The position numbers and the translations under genes were made by a program. This document shows positions 53,977 to 63,357 of a stretch of 64,000 bases of DNA, in pieces (within the stretch, counting starts at the first letter, position 1; every line of letters begins with the position of its first letter). This DNA is from Gillisella taibaishanensis (lineage in GTDB: Bacteria > Pseudomonadota > Alphaproteobacteria > Rhizobiales > Rhizobiaceae). Under the pieces are notes generated by a model that was given only the letters and a program-made list of their open reading frames with translations, had not been told where the DNA came from and searched no databases. The stretch is taken from positions 1-64,000 of the forward strand of contig NZ_MKIN01000020.1 in assembly GCF_001938985.1 (NCBI RefSeq), in the 5' to 3' direction.

Positions 53977-55629
53977 TTAGAAAAGGCTACCTTGTCCGGC
54001 CGGCGGGTCTGACTTTTTGGCTGATTTGCCAGTTGCTGCCGGTTTTACGGACGGGCTCGCTGCAGATTTGCGTGCGGTCTGGCTCGCGTGAGCCTCGTCA
54101 CCGGTTCCGAGCGCGGCGGTCACATCGCCTCCGGTGACCGCTGCGATCCGGCCATCGGCAAATTCGATGGCCACGGCGCGCCCCTCGCTGAGATCTGCGG
54201 CTCGCGAGACCGGCCGGTCCATCTCGTCGCGAATCACGGCATAACCGCGCATCAGCACATTCTTGTAAGACAGTGACTGCAACATCCGGTCATGGGCGGT
54301 GAGCGCCGAACGGGCACGGCGCAGATCGTTGACGACGGCACTGTCAGCACGCCGCGATAGGCTTTCCAGCCGATCCGCGAGCCGCGCGGTCTGTGCCGTC
54401 AGCCGTCCCGGCATGGAGGTCAAGGTTGCGTCGATCCGCCCAAGACGTGCCTTCTGCCGCTCGATCAGCCGTTCGACGATGCGTTCGGCCAGTGCGGCGC
54501 GCTCACTGACACGCTGCCGGCTTTCCACCAGCCGGCGCACCAGCATATCGGGCGAGAGTTTTGCGGCAGCGCGCTCGAAGATGCGCCGTTTCGCCATCGT
54601 ATTGAGTTCGAGGCTGCGGCCAAGGGCGCTTGCAGCCTCGTCGAACCGCCGGCGCGGCAAGGCGAGCAATTGGTCGAGCGAGGGCAGGGCGCGGGCAAGC
54701 GCGCGCAAGTTCTGCCGGCGTTGGTCCATCTGTCGGCTGGCGGCACCGGAAAGGCGCGCGGCAAGGCCTGCCATCTGCGCCTCGAGATCCGCCTTGACGG
54801 GAACGGCCATTTCGGCGGCCCCGGTCGGCGTTGGCGCGCGCACGTCTGCTGCGTAGTCGATCAGTGTCCAGTCCGTCTCGTGGCCCACAGCGGAAATCAG
54901 CGGAATGGTGCTCTCCGCAGCGGCCCGGACTACAGCCTCGTCGTTGAAACTCCAGAGATCTTCCAGGCTGCCGCCGCCGCGCGCTACGATCAGCACGTCC
55001 GGCCGAGGCATGGCGCCGCCCGGCTGCAGCGCGTTGAAGCCGTTGATGGCGTTGGCGACCTCGTCACCGGAGCCTTCGCCCTGCACTTTCACGGGCCAGA
55101 CCAGGACATGGACCGGAAACCGATCCGATATCCGGTGCAGGATATCGCGGATAACGGCGCCGGTCGGCGAGGTGACGACACCGATCACTTTAGGCATGAA
55201 GGGCAAAGGCCGCTTGCGGGACGGATCGAACAGGCCTTCAGCGGTAAAGCGGCGCTTGCGCTCCTCGATCAGCGCCATCAGCGCGCCAGCCCCTGCCGGC
55301 TCCATCTGCTCTATGACGATCTGGTACTTGCTCGACCCCGGGAAGGTGGTGATTCGGCCGGTGGCGATAACTTCCATCCCCTCTTCGGGCCGGTATTTCA
55401 GCTTGGAAAAAGACCCTTTCCAGATGACCGCATCGATCCGCGCCTTGTCGTCCTTCAGCGAAAAATAGGCATGGCCGGAGGAGTGTTGGCCACGAAAACC
55501 GGAGATTTCGCCGCGCACCCGCACCTGATCGAAGGCTGTCTCGATCGTGCGCTTGATCGAGCCGGATAGTTCCGAAACGGAAAATTCGGTCAGATTGCTG
55601 GGTTGGTCGTCGCTGAAGAAATTGGCCAT
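53977..55629 (-). CDS. xseA: Exodeoxyribonuclease VII large subunit
   Basis: Catalytic subunit of ExoVII, which degrades single-stranded DNA. The 550-residue protein has the N-terminal OB domain ([10 protein letters not shown] to YFSLKD), the catalytic core with [15 protein letters not shown] and [12 protein letters not shown], then a long coiled-coil (about 290-430). Its C-terminal 70 residues are an Ala/Lys/Ser-rich tail, an extension common in Rhizobiaceae. The small subunit gene xseB is not here. Confidence 0.93.
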   Translation of the reverse strand: MANFFSDDQPSNLTEFSVSELSGSIKRTIETAFDQVRVRGEISGFRGQHSSGHAYFSLKDDKARIDAVIWKGSFSKLKYRPEEGMEVIATGRITTFPGSSKYQIVIEQMEPAGAGALMALIEERKRRFTAEGLFDPSRKRPLPFMPKVIGVVTSPTGAVIRDILHRISDRFPVHVLVWPVKVQGEGSGDEVANAINGFNALQPGGAMPRPDVLIVARGGGSLEDLWSFNDEAVVRAAAESTIPLISAVGHETDWTLIDYAADVRAPTPTGAAEMAVPVKADLEAQMAGLAARLSGAASRQMDQRRQNLRALARALPSLDQLLALPRRRFDEAASALGRSLELNTMAKRRIFERAAAKLSPDMLVRRLVESRQRVSERAALAERIVERLIERQKARLGRIDATLTSMPGRLTAQTARLADRLESLSRRADSAVVNDLRRARSALTAHDRMLQSLSYKNVLMRGYAVIRDEMDRPVSRAADLSEGRAVAIEFADGRIAAVTGGDVTAALGTGDEAHASQTARKSAASPSVKPAATGKSAKKSDPPAGQGSLF

Positions 55630-55742
55630 GGCCGGTTTTACTCAAGCTTACGAAAAAACGCATCTCTTTTTCGGAAAATCAGCCGACTCATGCCGGTTAA
55701 AACCTGTCGCTATAGGTCAATCGTTAACCCTCGGGTGGCAGA

Positions 55743-56009
55743 ATGTCAGGCAAAGATAGTTCGTCCTACGGAACACCGTCCATGACCTTTCTCATCGCCA
55801 TGACCATCGGCATCGTCACCGGAGCCACCAGAAGCATCACGGCCATCGTCGCCGTGTCGCTGGTGTTGTTGGTGGCCGGGCTCTTTATGTTGGCCATGAC
55901 GCCTGCCATGTCGGCCATGGACCTGCTGACGGCACTGATCGCCTATAATGTTGGCCTGATTGATTGCCTGATGGTGTCGCTCGCCCTGTCCAGCCGCAAG
56001 ATCGCCTGA
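55743..56009 (+). CDS. Small two-helix membrane protein
   Basis: An 88-residue hydrophobic protein with two or three predicted helices (about residues 14-32, 35-56 and 60-82) and a short polar N-terminus. Function unknown. The start may be ATG 55743 or ATG 55782. Convergent with the GT-C gene 30 bp downstream. Confidence 0.6.
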   Translation: MSGKDSSSYGTPSMTFLIAMTIGIVTGATRSITAIVAVSLVLLVAGLFMLAMTPAMSAMDLLTALIAYNVGLIDCLMVSLALSSRKIA

Positions 56010-56039
56010 AGCGACCGGGCTTTGCCGCTTGCTCCAGTC

Positions 56040-57875
56040 TTATTTGACGCGGTAGACCCAAAGGCCTGTCTCGGTACCGCTCGCTAACAATTCCAGATAA
56101 TCCGGCAGATTGCCTCGATCGAGCGCCCCGTACAGGCCATCAGGCTTCAGCTGGATCAATTCCCGGGTCTGCGGATCGGAGGGGCAAAAAGCAACCAGTC
56201 CAGCTTTGGCCCCAGCCAGAAATGCACGGGCATCCTCGGGGATCGACAGGCCAATATGCAGCTCCGTCAACATGCCAGCCTGGTTGCGGTGATAAGGCGC
56301 CGTTAGCACCCGATGATGGGTGAAGCGCAGTATGGCGGTTCCGAGTTCCGAGGATGCGGCAACGGTTGCTGGCGGTAGCGCTGCAAGCGGTGCCAGAGCC
56401 TGCGGCGTCGCGCAATTGACACCTGATGCTGGGCTTGAGCCCGCTGTCGAACCCGTTCCGCTGGCAATCTGCGGCTTCAGTCGCAGCGAACCCTGCACGA
56501 TTGCCGTCCCCACGACAGCCCAGAGGGACGGTACCGACACGAGAATGGCAGCGATATAGACAAGGCTTTCCTTGATGCCTGCTGCGGGCCTCTGCGTTCT
56601 CTTGCGAAGATCAGCGATCAGCAGCGCCAGCGGCAGGATCGTAATGAGGTTGGAAAACATGGCGCCGCGCACTTGGATCAAGGCAACCGCAAAGCTCGTT
56701 GCCAAAAGCAGACCGAAGACCAGATGCGCTTCGACCTGTTCCCGGCGCCAGATCCTGGCACCACAGACGATAAGGCCGATCACGCCGACGACGTAGAAGC
56801 CGGCGACCGTCCCGGGTTCCTGGCGCGCCACGGCAAACACGGAACGGGCCTCGCCGACATTGTCCAGCCAGAGCGTCACCAGCATCGGGTCGAGATTGGA
56901 GAGTGGGTTGCCGAGGCATTGCGGCGCCAGAATGAGAGCGGAGAGGCCGACGCTGCCGCCGATTACTGCCAGCAGAACAAATCGCAGGCCAATTACGAGC
57001 CGGCTGGCAAAGGCGGCGGCGGAAAACAGCAGCCCGCCACCGATGGCCGTCAGCGAATAGTAACCGAAAGACAGGTTGTCGCAGGTCACAACCCGATAGG
57101 ATTGCTGCGGAACGGTTGCCGCAAACAGCAGCGTCACCATCAGCGCCAGGCTGAGGCAATAGGCCATGGCGCAGGCACGCATCGACGCGCCATGATAAGC
57201 CCAGAGCAGGGCGACGATTACGCAAGCCACGGCAATCAGCGGCGTCGTTTCGGCGCCAATCGCTAAGGCCAGCGCTGCGGCTATTCCTGCGAGGCCGAAC
57301 CATGGCCAGGTACGAGCCGTTGCCAGAATGGCAGTGAGAAAAACAATGATCGCGATCTGAACGTTATGGTGATCAATGGCGCCGGGCAGGAACCGGTTGG
57401 ATGCCAGCAGATAAAGCGCCGTCAGGCCGAGCACGATATGCATCGCGACCCGCCCGCCAAGCCGGAGCCCAGCGTAACCTGATGACAAGAGTACCGGCAC
57501 GGTCCAGGCAAGCGGCCAGATCGCCAGCGCAATCGCCTCTGCTGCCTGTTGTGGAAACCATAGCCCAGCCAGGCGGATCAAGGTGGCTATCGGCCAGTCG
57601 ATCAGCCGCGACCAATGCATCAGCGTGCCGGGTAAAAGCCCCAGCCGATACTGCATCATGTCGAACCACCCTTGGCCGGAGAGATAGTCGCGCACCTCGA
57701 CAAGCCGCATGGCATCGTCATTGTCTGCGCCGACATAATCAGTGGCAAAGGGAAGGCTGCCGGCGCACAGGCCGATCACGACCAGAAGGCAATAGCCGAT
57801 CATCACTGCGAACGGGCGGACGCCACTTGATGCAGACGTCGCGGAAGGCGCGGAAGAAACGGGCTCTGCGGTCAT
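56040..57875 (-). CDS. Polytopic membrane glycosyltransferase-like protein (GT-C type)
   Basis: A 611-residue protein with about 11-12 helices in its first 460 residues and a soluble C-terminal part. The DNDDAMRLVEVRDYL stretch near residue 50, in the first loop, holds an acidic cluster as in GT-C and STT3-like transferases that use polyprenyl-phosphate sugars. A nearby HWSRLID motif is typical of this bacterial family. It faces a GT2 and a GtrA gene and may be the transferase of that set (inference). Confidence 0.75.
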   Translation of the reverse strand: MTAEPVSSAPSATSASSGVRPFAVMIGYCLLVVIGLCAGSLPFATDYVGADNDDAMRLVEVRDYLSGQGWFDMMQYRLGLLPGTLMHWSRLIDWPIATLIRLAGLWFPQQAAEAIALAIWPLAWTVPVLLSSGYAGLRLGGRVAMHIVLGLTALYLLASNRFLPGAIDHHNVQIAIIVFLTAILATARTWPWFGLAGIAAALALAIGAETTPLIAVACVIVALLWAYHGASMRACAMAYCLSLALMVTLLFAATVPQQSYRVVTCDNLSFGYYSLTAIGGGLLFSAAAFASRLVIGLRFVLLAVIGGSVGLSALILAPQCLGNPLSNLDPMLVTLWLDNVGEARSVFAVARQEPGTVAGFYVVGVIGLIVCGARIWRREQVEAHLVFGLLLATSFAVALIQVRGAMFSNLITILPLALLIADLRKRTQRPAAGIKESLVYIAAILVSVPSLWAVVGTAIVQGSLRLKPQIASGTGSTAGSSPASGVNCATPQALAPLAALPPATVAASSELGTAILRFTHHRVLTAPYHRNQAGMLTELHIGLSIPEDARAFLAGAKAGLVAFCPSDPQTRELIQLKPDGLYGALDRGNLPDYLELLASGTETGLWVYRVK

Positions 57876-58028
57876 GATCTGTCCGGGATGAAACGAGAAG
57901 ACCTACCCGCAGATAGGTGCGCGTCTAGAATTTAGCGCTGGCGAAACCTAGCCTTAACCTTATCAAGAAATAGTAAAATCTTGACGGAGCCGCGTTTTGG
58001 CTGCCCGGACAGCGTATCGAGTAAGTTC

Positions 58029-59024
58029 ATGGGCGAGACATCAACACCGGACGTGGCGGTCCTCATTCCCTGTTACAATGAAGCCGGCACGATAGCTTCG
58101 GTGGTGCGGGGCTTTCGCTCGGTCCTGCCGCAGGCGCGGATTTATGTCTACGATAACAATTCCACCGACGGCACGCCGCTTGCCGCCATGTTGGCTGGCG
58201 CCGAGGTGCTGCAGGAGCGCCGCCAGGGCAAGGGCCATGTCGTGCGCCGAATGTTTGCCGATATCGAGGCCGATCTCTACGTCATGGCCGATGGCGATGG
58301 AACTTATGATCCGATGGACGCTGGCGCCTTAATCCGCGCGCTTCTGGACGAGCGCGCCGACATGGTGGTCGCCACCCGCCGCAATGTGCGCCAAGATGCC
58401 GGTCGTCAGGGGCATGCGCTGGGCAATCGGCTGTTCAATGGCCTCTATCGGTTTTTGTTCGGACCCGGCTTCACCGACATCTTTTCCGGCTATCGAGCCT
58501 TCTCGCGCCGCTTCGTCAAAACCTTTCCGGCTGTCTCGGCCGGGTTCGAGATCGAGACGGAAATGTCGGTGCACGCCTCGCGGCTGAAGTTGCCCGTCGT
58601 CGAGCTGGAATTGGATTACGGCCGTCGTCCGGAAGGCTCTCATTCCAAGCTGTCGACATTGCGCGATGGGGCAAAGATTCTTTGGATGTTTGCAATGCTG
58701 GCCAAGGAGACACGGCCCTTCGCGGTGTTCAGCGCTCTTGCCGGCCTGGTGCTGGCGGTTAGCCTCGGCTTGATGGCGCCAGTCCTTGCCGAATATTTCA
58801 AGACGGGCCTTGTATCGCGCCTGCCGACCTGGGTGCTTTCTGTGGCGCTGCTGTTGATGAGCCAGCTTTTGCTGACCGCCGGGCTGATCCTCGATTCGCT
58901 ATCGCGGGCGCGGGCCGAGCATCTGCGGCTCTCCTACATCGCTCTGCCGGCCTTCCGCGATCACCATGCTGTAACGGCCGAACGCGATCCGAGAACCGAG
59001 CCTCTGTCCGTGGATGCGGCATGA
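58029..59024 (+). CDS. GT2 glycosyltransferase, polyprenyl-phosphate sugar synthase (GtrB-like)
   Basis: A 331-residue enzyme that probably moves a sugar from a nucleotide donor to a polyprenyl phosphate. The GT-A domain (about residues 8-230) has IPCYNEAGTI near the start, the ADGDGTYDPMD metal site and the FSGYRAFSRR stretch. Two C-terminal helices (about 235-255 and 270-295) anchor it. Start ATG 58029 is preferred to the TTG 16 codons upstream. Its stop overlaps the gtrA start (ATGA). Confidence 0.86.
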   Translation: MGETSTPDVAVLIPCYNEAGTIASVVRGFRSVLPQARIYVYDNNSTDGTPLAAMLAGAEVLQERRQGKGHVVRRMFADIEADLYVMADGDGTYDPMDAGALIRALLDERADMVVATRRNVRQDAGRQGHALGNRLFNGLYRFLFGPGFTDIFSGYRAFSRRFVKTFPAVSAGFEIETEMSVHASRLKLPVVELELDYGRRPEGSHSKLSTLRDGAKILWMFAMLAKETRPFAVFSALAGLVLAVSLGLMAPVLAEYFKTGLVSRLPTWVLSVALLLMSQLLLTAGLILDSLSRARAEHLRLSYIALPAFRDHHAVTAERDPRTEPLSVDAA

Positions 59025-59395
59025 AAAGGCTACTGCGCTTCGCCTTGGTCGGCGCTGCCGGGTTTCTGATAGATGCCGGTATGCTATGGCTGTTGTTATC
59101 CGTGACGCCGCTTGGACCTCTAGCAGCGCGGGCGCTGGCAATCGCCATTGCGCTGATCTGTACCTGGCAACTCAACCGCGCCGTCACCTTCGGCGCGTCT
59201 CGCCACGGTCTTGCCCTGGAAGGCTTTCGCTACGGTTCCGTCGGCCTGGTCTCGTCGCTCGTCAACTACGGGCTTTATGCCGGGCTGCTGCTTGCAGTCC
59301 CGGCCCTCAATCCCTACGCGGCCCTGGTCTTCGCCTCGGCATCAGCCATGGCCTTCAGCTTCTTCGGCTATTCCCGCTTCGTATTTCGACGCTGA
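59021..59395 (+). CDS. gtrA: GtrA family membrane protein
   Basis: A 124-residue protein with four helices, typical of GtrA, thought to flip polyprenyl-linked sugars across the membrane. It has the FALVGAAGFLIDAGMLWLLL N-terminus and the SFFGYSRFVFRR end. Coupled to the GT2 gene by an ATGA overlap, forming a GtrB-GtrA pair. Confidence 0.88.
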   Translation: MKRLLRFALVGAAGFLIDAGMLWLLLSVTPLGPLAARALAIAIALICTWQLNRAVTFGASRHGLALEGFRYGSVGLVSSLVNYGLYAGLLLAVPALNPYAALVFASASAMAFSFFGYSRFVFRR

Positions 59396-59404
59396 GCCGC
59401 AGGG

Positions 59405-60391
59405 TCAAACCGGTTCCCAGCCATCCTTTTCGCTGGCCCGGTAGATGGCGTCGATGAAGCGCTGGTTGGCGCGGGAGTTTTCGAGGGTTACCACTTCGCT
59501 CACCTCACCCGCGGCGGCCTTCGCGAAGGCCTCGACCTCCAGCCGGTACTGGCGACTATCGGGAAAGCGGAAAATGCGCGATTCCTGATGGTTGCGCGTC
59601 GTCAACTCCACCTCTTCGGCGCCCCAGCGGTCCGCATTGAACGGTGACTTCACCTCGATGAAACCTTCGGTGCCGTGAAACACCATGGTCTGGCGTGCTG
59701 CCATCTGGGTTGCGATGTAGAAGCTCATCTCGAAAGAGCCGAAATCGGCTTTGACGCTGGAATAGATATCGGTGCCGAACTCCGGATCACGCTCCGTCAC
59801 GGCCTGCACCCGTACAGGCTCCTGCCCGGTGACGAACCGGGTGGTGATGGTCGGATAGACGCCGATATCTGGCAGTGCTCCGCCGCCAAGCTCCGGGATA
59901 TTGCGCATGTTGCCGGGATCGCGGTTGAAATAGGTAAACGAGCCCTGCACATGCCTCAGCCGGCCTATGGCACCTTCGGCAAGAAGCGCCCGCACCTTAT
60001 GCCAGACGGGCGTATAGGTCACCATGAAGGCTTCCGAAACCAGCACCTTGTTAAGGTCGCGCGCGGCGATCAGGCTGTCGATCTCCTGCGCTTTCAAGGC
60101 AATCGGTTTTTCGCAGAGAACATGCTTGCCGGCATCGGCGGCCTTGATGCTCCATTCCACGTGCTGGGCGGTCGGCAGCGGAATATAGACGGCGTCGATC
60201 ACGTCGGAAGCCAGCATCTCCTCGTAGGAGCCGAAGGCGTGAGGCACGGAAAACCGGTCGGCCATGGCGCGGGCCCTGTCCAAGTCGCGGCTGGCAATGG
60301 CCGTGACGACGGCACCTTCCGCATCCTGAATGGCGGGAACGACCAGTTCCCGGCCGATCTTCGCCGTGGACAAGATTCCAAATCGCAGCAT
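59405..60391 (-). CDS. Gfo/Idh/MocA-family oxidoreductase
   Basis: A 328-residue NAD(P)-dependent oxidoreductase acting on a sugar or cyclitol of unknown identity. Rossmann start [14 protein letters not shown] (Gly-x-Gly altered to GILSTAKIG, as in many members), CEKPIAL near residue 94 and the [12 protein letters not shown] catalytic-side stretch near 165. Start ATG 60391; a 10-residue longer form is possible. Convergent with gtrA and divergent from an aldo-keto reductase. Confidence 0.85.
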   Translation of the reverse strand: MLRFGILSTAKIGRELVVPAIQDAEGAVVTAIASRDLDRARAMADRFSVPHAFGSYEEMLASDVIDAVYIPLPTAQHVEWSIKAADAGKHVLCEKPIALKAQEIDSLIAARDLNKVLVSEAFMVTYTPVWHKVRALLAEGAIGRLRHVQGSFTYFNRDPGNMRNIPELGGGALPDIGVYPTITTRFVTGQEPVRVQAVTERDPEFGTDIYSSVKADFGSFEMSFYIATQMAARQTMVFHGTEGFIEVKSPFNADRWGAEEVELTTRNHQESRIFRFPDSRQYRLEVEAFAKAAAGEVSEVVTLENSRANQRFIDAIYRASEKDGWEPV

Positions 60392-60430
60392 AGTTTCCTC
60401 CGCAAAACCATTCTTAAGCACAGGGGATAT

Positions 60431-60490
60431 AGAGCATTTCCTGGGAAAGTGGAAACCGGTTTCCCGTCCGGAGATGCGTGAATGCGGCAG
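60431..60490. repeat. RIME-like repeat, type B, intergenic
   Basis: AGAGCATTTCC, GGGAAAGTGGAAACCGG, TTTCCCGTCCGGAGATGCGTG: the same core as at 20281 and 23452. Lies between the divergent MocA-type and aldo-keto reductase genes. Confidence 0.65.
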
Positions 60491-60589
60491 GTTCTGTCCC
60501 GGGAATGTGAATGGTGGCCGGTTGCCATCGGGATCGCAAACGTTAGTTTCTTTTCACTTTTTCCATTTTTAGAACTTTGGAGATCAACC

Positions 60590-61546
60590 ATGCAGAAACG
60601 CAATCTTGGTCGCTCGGGCCTTGCTATCGCCCCGGTCGTGTTTGGCGGCAACGTCTTCGGCTGGACCGCGGATGAAGCCACATCCTTCAAGCTGCTCGAT
60701 GCCTTCTTCGACGCCGGTTACAATGCCATCGATACCGCGGATGTCTATTCGCGCTGGATCGATGGCCATTCCGGTGGCGAATCCGAGACGGTGATCGGCA
60801 AATGGCTGAAGCGCGGCCATATCAGCCGTGACAAGGCGGTGATTGTCACCAAGGTCGGCATGGATATGGGCCAGGGCAAGCCTGATCTGTCGGCCAAATG
60901 GATTATCGAAGAGGTGGAAAATTCGCTCAAGCGACTGCAGACCGATTATATCGATCTCTACCTGTCCCATACCTTCGACAAGGACACGCCGCATGAGGAA
61001 ACGCTGGGCGCCTATGCCCGGCTGAAGGAACAGGGCAAGATCCGTTCTCTCGGCTGCTCGAATTTCGATGCCGATCAGTTGCAGGCCTCGTTTGACGCCG
61101 CAGCCAAGGCCGGCTTGCCGCGCTATGACGTGATCCAACCGGAATACAATCTCTATAGCCGCAATCGGTTCGAAGGTCCGCTGGCCAATCTCTGCATCCG
61201 CGAAGAGATCGGCGTGATCAGCTATTACGCACTCGCCGCAGGCTTCCTCACCGGCAAATACCGTCAGCCTGAAGACAGCGCGGGCAAGGCGCGATCCTAC
61301 CGGGTCAATGACTACATGAATGACAAGGGCTTTCGCATTCTCGACGCGCTCGATGCGGTCGCAGCTGAAACCGGCACGACGCCGGCGACCGTGGCCATTG
61401 CCTGGGTCGCGGCCCGGCCAGGCATTACAGCACCGATTGCCTCTGCCACGAGCCTGTCGCAGCTCGAGGCGATGATCAAGGCAGGAACGCTTGTTCTGTC
61501 GCCGGAGCAAATGGCCCGACTGACAGAGGCTGGCGCTGAAGCATGA
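60590..61546 (+). CDS. Aldo/keto reductase
   Basis: A 318-residue NADPH-dependent reductase with the catalytic Asp and Tyr in AIDTADVYSRW (near residues 45-55), Lys in VTKVGMD and His in LSHTFD. Typical of YajO/AKR11-14-like bacterial enzymes. The physiological substrate is unknown. Start ATG 60590; the frame is open upstream through the repeat but without family features. Confidence 0.88.
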   Translation: MQKRNLGRSGLAIAPVVFGGNVFGWTADEATSFKLLDAFFDAGYNAIDTADVYSRWIDGHSGGESETVIGKWLKRGHISRDKAVIVTKVGMDMGQGKPDLSAKWIIEEVENSLKRLQTDYIDLYLSHTFDKDTPHEETLGAYARLKEQGKIRSLGCSNFDADQLQASFDAAAKAGLPRYDVIQPEYNLYSRNRFEGPLANLCIREEIGVISYYALAAGFLTGKYRQPEDSAGKARSYRVNDYMNDKGFRILDALDAVAAETGTTPATVAIAWVAARPGITAPIASATSLSQLEAMIKAGTLVLSPEQMARLTEAGAEA

Positions 61547-61548
61547 CG

Positions 61549-61565
61549 GAGCGTTTTGCTCCGCC
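61549..61565 (+). terminator. Hairpin after the aldo/keto reductase gene
   Basis: CGGAGC pairs with GCTCCG around a GTTTT loop, three bases after the stop codon. There is no following T run, so termination is uncertain. Confidence 0.35.
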
Positions 61566-61665
61566 GCGCACGGCCAAAGCCATGGCGCCACAGAGACGCG
61601 CGAGATTTGAAATCATGACGTAAATATAACAGCTTAGCGTGAAAATTTCTATTGCCTTTGTCGTG

Positions 61666-61690
61666 CCCCGGGCCTACCAATGGCCCGGGG
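61666..61690 (+). promoter_or_regulatory. Perfect G/C hairpin in the leader of the lipoprotein genes
   Basis: CCCCGGGCC (61666-61674) pairs perfectly with GGCCCGGGG (61682-61690). It ends 18 bases before the start codon, followed by AAAA and then the GTGGGG ribosome-site region. It may terminate or protect the transcript or affect translation. Confidence 0.45.
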
Positions 61691-61708
61691 AAAACGTGGG
61701 GCAAAAAT

Positions 61709-62056
61709 ATGAAAATCACCAAGACGATTTCGGCTCTTGCCACTATTGCATTGCTGTCCGGCTGCGCCATGTCACAGGAGCGCTATATGGCCATGAAAAC
61801 CGCATTCGAAGGTAGCCCGAAGCTGCGTCAGAAGGCGGTGGCGGAATGCGAATTGCATGAGTCAAAGATGTCTCCAAAGACGATCAGAAATGTGGCGTTG
61901 GTGGCCAACACCACCCCTGATAAGATGCCCTATGTCATTTGTTCGCGGCTGATGAACGGGCTTGTATCTGGTCGGCTGACCTATGAGGATTACAGGAAGA
62001 CGATAACCAGCGACGCTCCGCCGCCTGAGGTCATCAAAGTCATCCAGGGCCGATAG
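61709..62056 (+). CDS. Small lipoprotein, paralogue A
   Basis: A 115-residue predicted lipoprotein with an LSGC lipobox (Cys near residue 19). The mature part has two Cys (AECE and YVICSRL) and the sequence AFEGSPKLRQK, RLTYEDYRK. A paralogue lies four bases downstream. Function unknown. Confidence 0.7.
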   Translation: MKITKTISALATIALLSGCAMSQERYMAMKTAFEGSPKLRQKAVAECELHESKMSPKTIRNVALVANTTPDKMPYVICSRLMNGLVSGRLTYEDYRKTITSDAPPPEVIKVIQGR

Positions 62057-62060
62057 GACC

Positions 62061-62411
62061 ATGCATTTTGTAACGGGAAAACGCGGCATTCTTGCCGCCG
62101 GACTGCTGCTGCTTGGCGGTTGTGACATGACGCCGGAAAAATTCGAGGCCACCCGTACCGCGCTCGAAGGCAGTCCAGGTCTGGTGCAGCACGTCATCAA
62201 GACTTGCGAGGCCGACTATCGCTCCAATCCGTCCGAGCGCCATAGCGCCGATGCGATCATGCGGGCGGCGGGCGTCCAGCTTTCGCCAGAGGTCTTATGC
62301 ACCCGCGTCATCGCCAGGATCGCCAAAGGCAAACTGACCGTGCATGATTATAACAGTGGCGGTCGTGGCCAAGCCACTCCCGCCATGATCGCGGTTGTCC
62401 GCGGGCGATGA
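62061..62411 (+). CDS. Small lipoprotein, paralogue B
   Basis: A 116-residue predicted lipoprotein with an LGGC lipobox (Cys near residue 21). It aligns with the preceding gene: ALEGSPGLVQ to FEGSPKLRQ, TCEADY to ECELHE, LCTRVIARIAKGKLTVHDY to ICSRLMNGLVSGRLTYEDY. The pair looks like a tandem duplication. Function unknown. Confidence 0.7.
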   Translation: MHFVTGKRGILAAGLLLLGGCDMTPEKFEATRTALEGSPGLVQHVIKTCEADYRSNPSERHSADAIMRAAGVQLSPEVLCTRVIARIAKGKLTVHDYNSGGRGQATPAMIAVVRGR

Positions 62412-62415
62412 TGCA

Positions 62416-63306
62416 TCAACTGCGGTACCGGAAAAAGTCTACGAAAGCCCGTAGCGCCGGGCGCATCTGCCGGCGGGTCGGATAGTAGATATGGAAGCCG
62501 TCGAAGGGTGGGCACCAGTCTTCAAGTACGCGCACCAGCCGGCCTTCTGCCACATCCTGCTCCACCCTTTGATCGAAGACGAAGGCGAGACCAGCGCCGC
62601 CGAGTGCGGCCAGTCGGATCAACCTCTGGTCGGCAAGCGTCAGGATACCAGGCACGTCGACCACGACGGCTTGTCCGTCCCGCTCCAACTCCCATCGATA
62701 GATCCGACCGCTGGAAAACCGACGGCGGATACAGCGGTGCTGCATCAGGTCATGAGGATGGTACGGCGGTGGATAGCGCTCGAAATACTGTGGTGCGCCG
62801 ACGATGGTGCCACGAATGGGTGCGCTCGCGCGGACCGCCACCATGTCGGCTTCCAGATGCTCACCCAGCCGCAGGCCCGCGTGAAATCCCTTCTCGACGA
62901 TATCCTCGAACAGATCATTGGTGATCAGTTCGAGCCGGATATCGGGATAAAGTGCGAGAAACGCGCCAAGCTTCGGTACGATCAGGTCTTCGGCGGCAAG
63001 ATGCGGCAGGGTGATCCGCAAGGGACCGGCCGGATGCGTTTTGTTTTCCGTCAGCGTGTCCAGTGCCATGCCGATATCGGCCAGCGCTGGCGCCAGCTTT
63101 TCCAGCAATTGCCGTCCTTCCTGCGTTGGCGCGACGCTGCGGGTGGTGCGGGCGAGTAGGCGCACGCCAAGGCTTGCCTCAAGCGCCGAGACCGCATGGC
63201 TGACGGCCGACGGAGCAATACCCCGTTCTTCCGCGGCCTTACGAAAGCTGGCGGTCTCGGCGACGGTGGCAAGCACCGCCAGTTGCGACAATTGGATTCG
63301 ATTCAT
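62416..63306 (-). CDS. LysR-family transcriptional regulator
   Basis: A 296-residue LysR regulator: N-terminal winged helix-turn-helix (about residues 1-60, with FRKAAEERGIAPSAVSHAVS) and a C-terminal ligand-binding domain of the CrgA/YhjC-like group. It is divergent from an aldo/keto reductase gene, the usual layout for a regulator and its target. Start ATG 63306; a longer frame upstream overlaps the reductase antisense and is not credible. Confidence 0.88.
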   Translation of the reverse strand: MNRIQLSQLAVLATVAETASFRKAAEERGIAPSAVSHAVSALEASLGVRLLARTTRSVAPTQEGRQLLEKLAPALADIGMALDTLTENKTHPAGPLRITLPHLAAEDLIVPKLGAFLALYPDIRLELITNDLFEDIVEKGFHAGLRLGEHLEADMVAVRASAPIRGTIVGAPQYFERYPPPYHPHDLMQHRCIRRRFSSGRIYRWELERDGQAVVVDVPGILTLADQRLIRLAALGGAGLAFVFDQRVEQDVAEGRLVRVLEDWCPPFDGFHIYYPTRRQMRPALRAFVDFFRYRS

Positions 63307-63357
63307 TGTTCTATTTGTTAGAACAGTCCTCGCGCAATTGCATGCATTATCTTCTGA

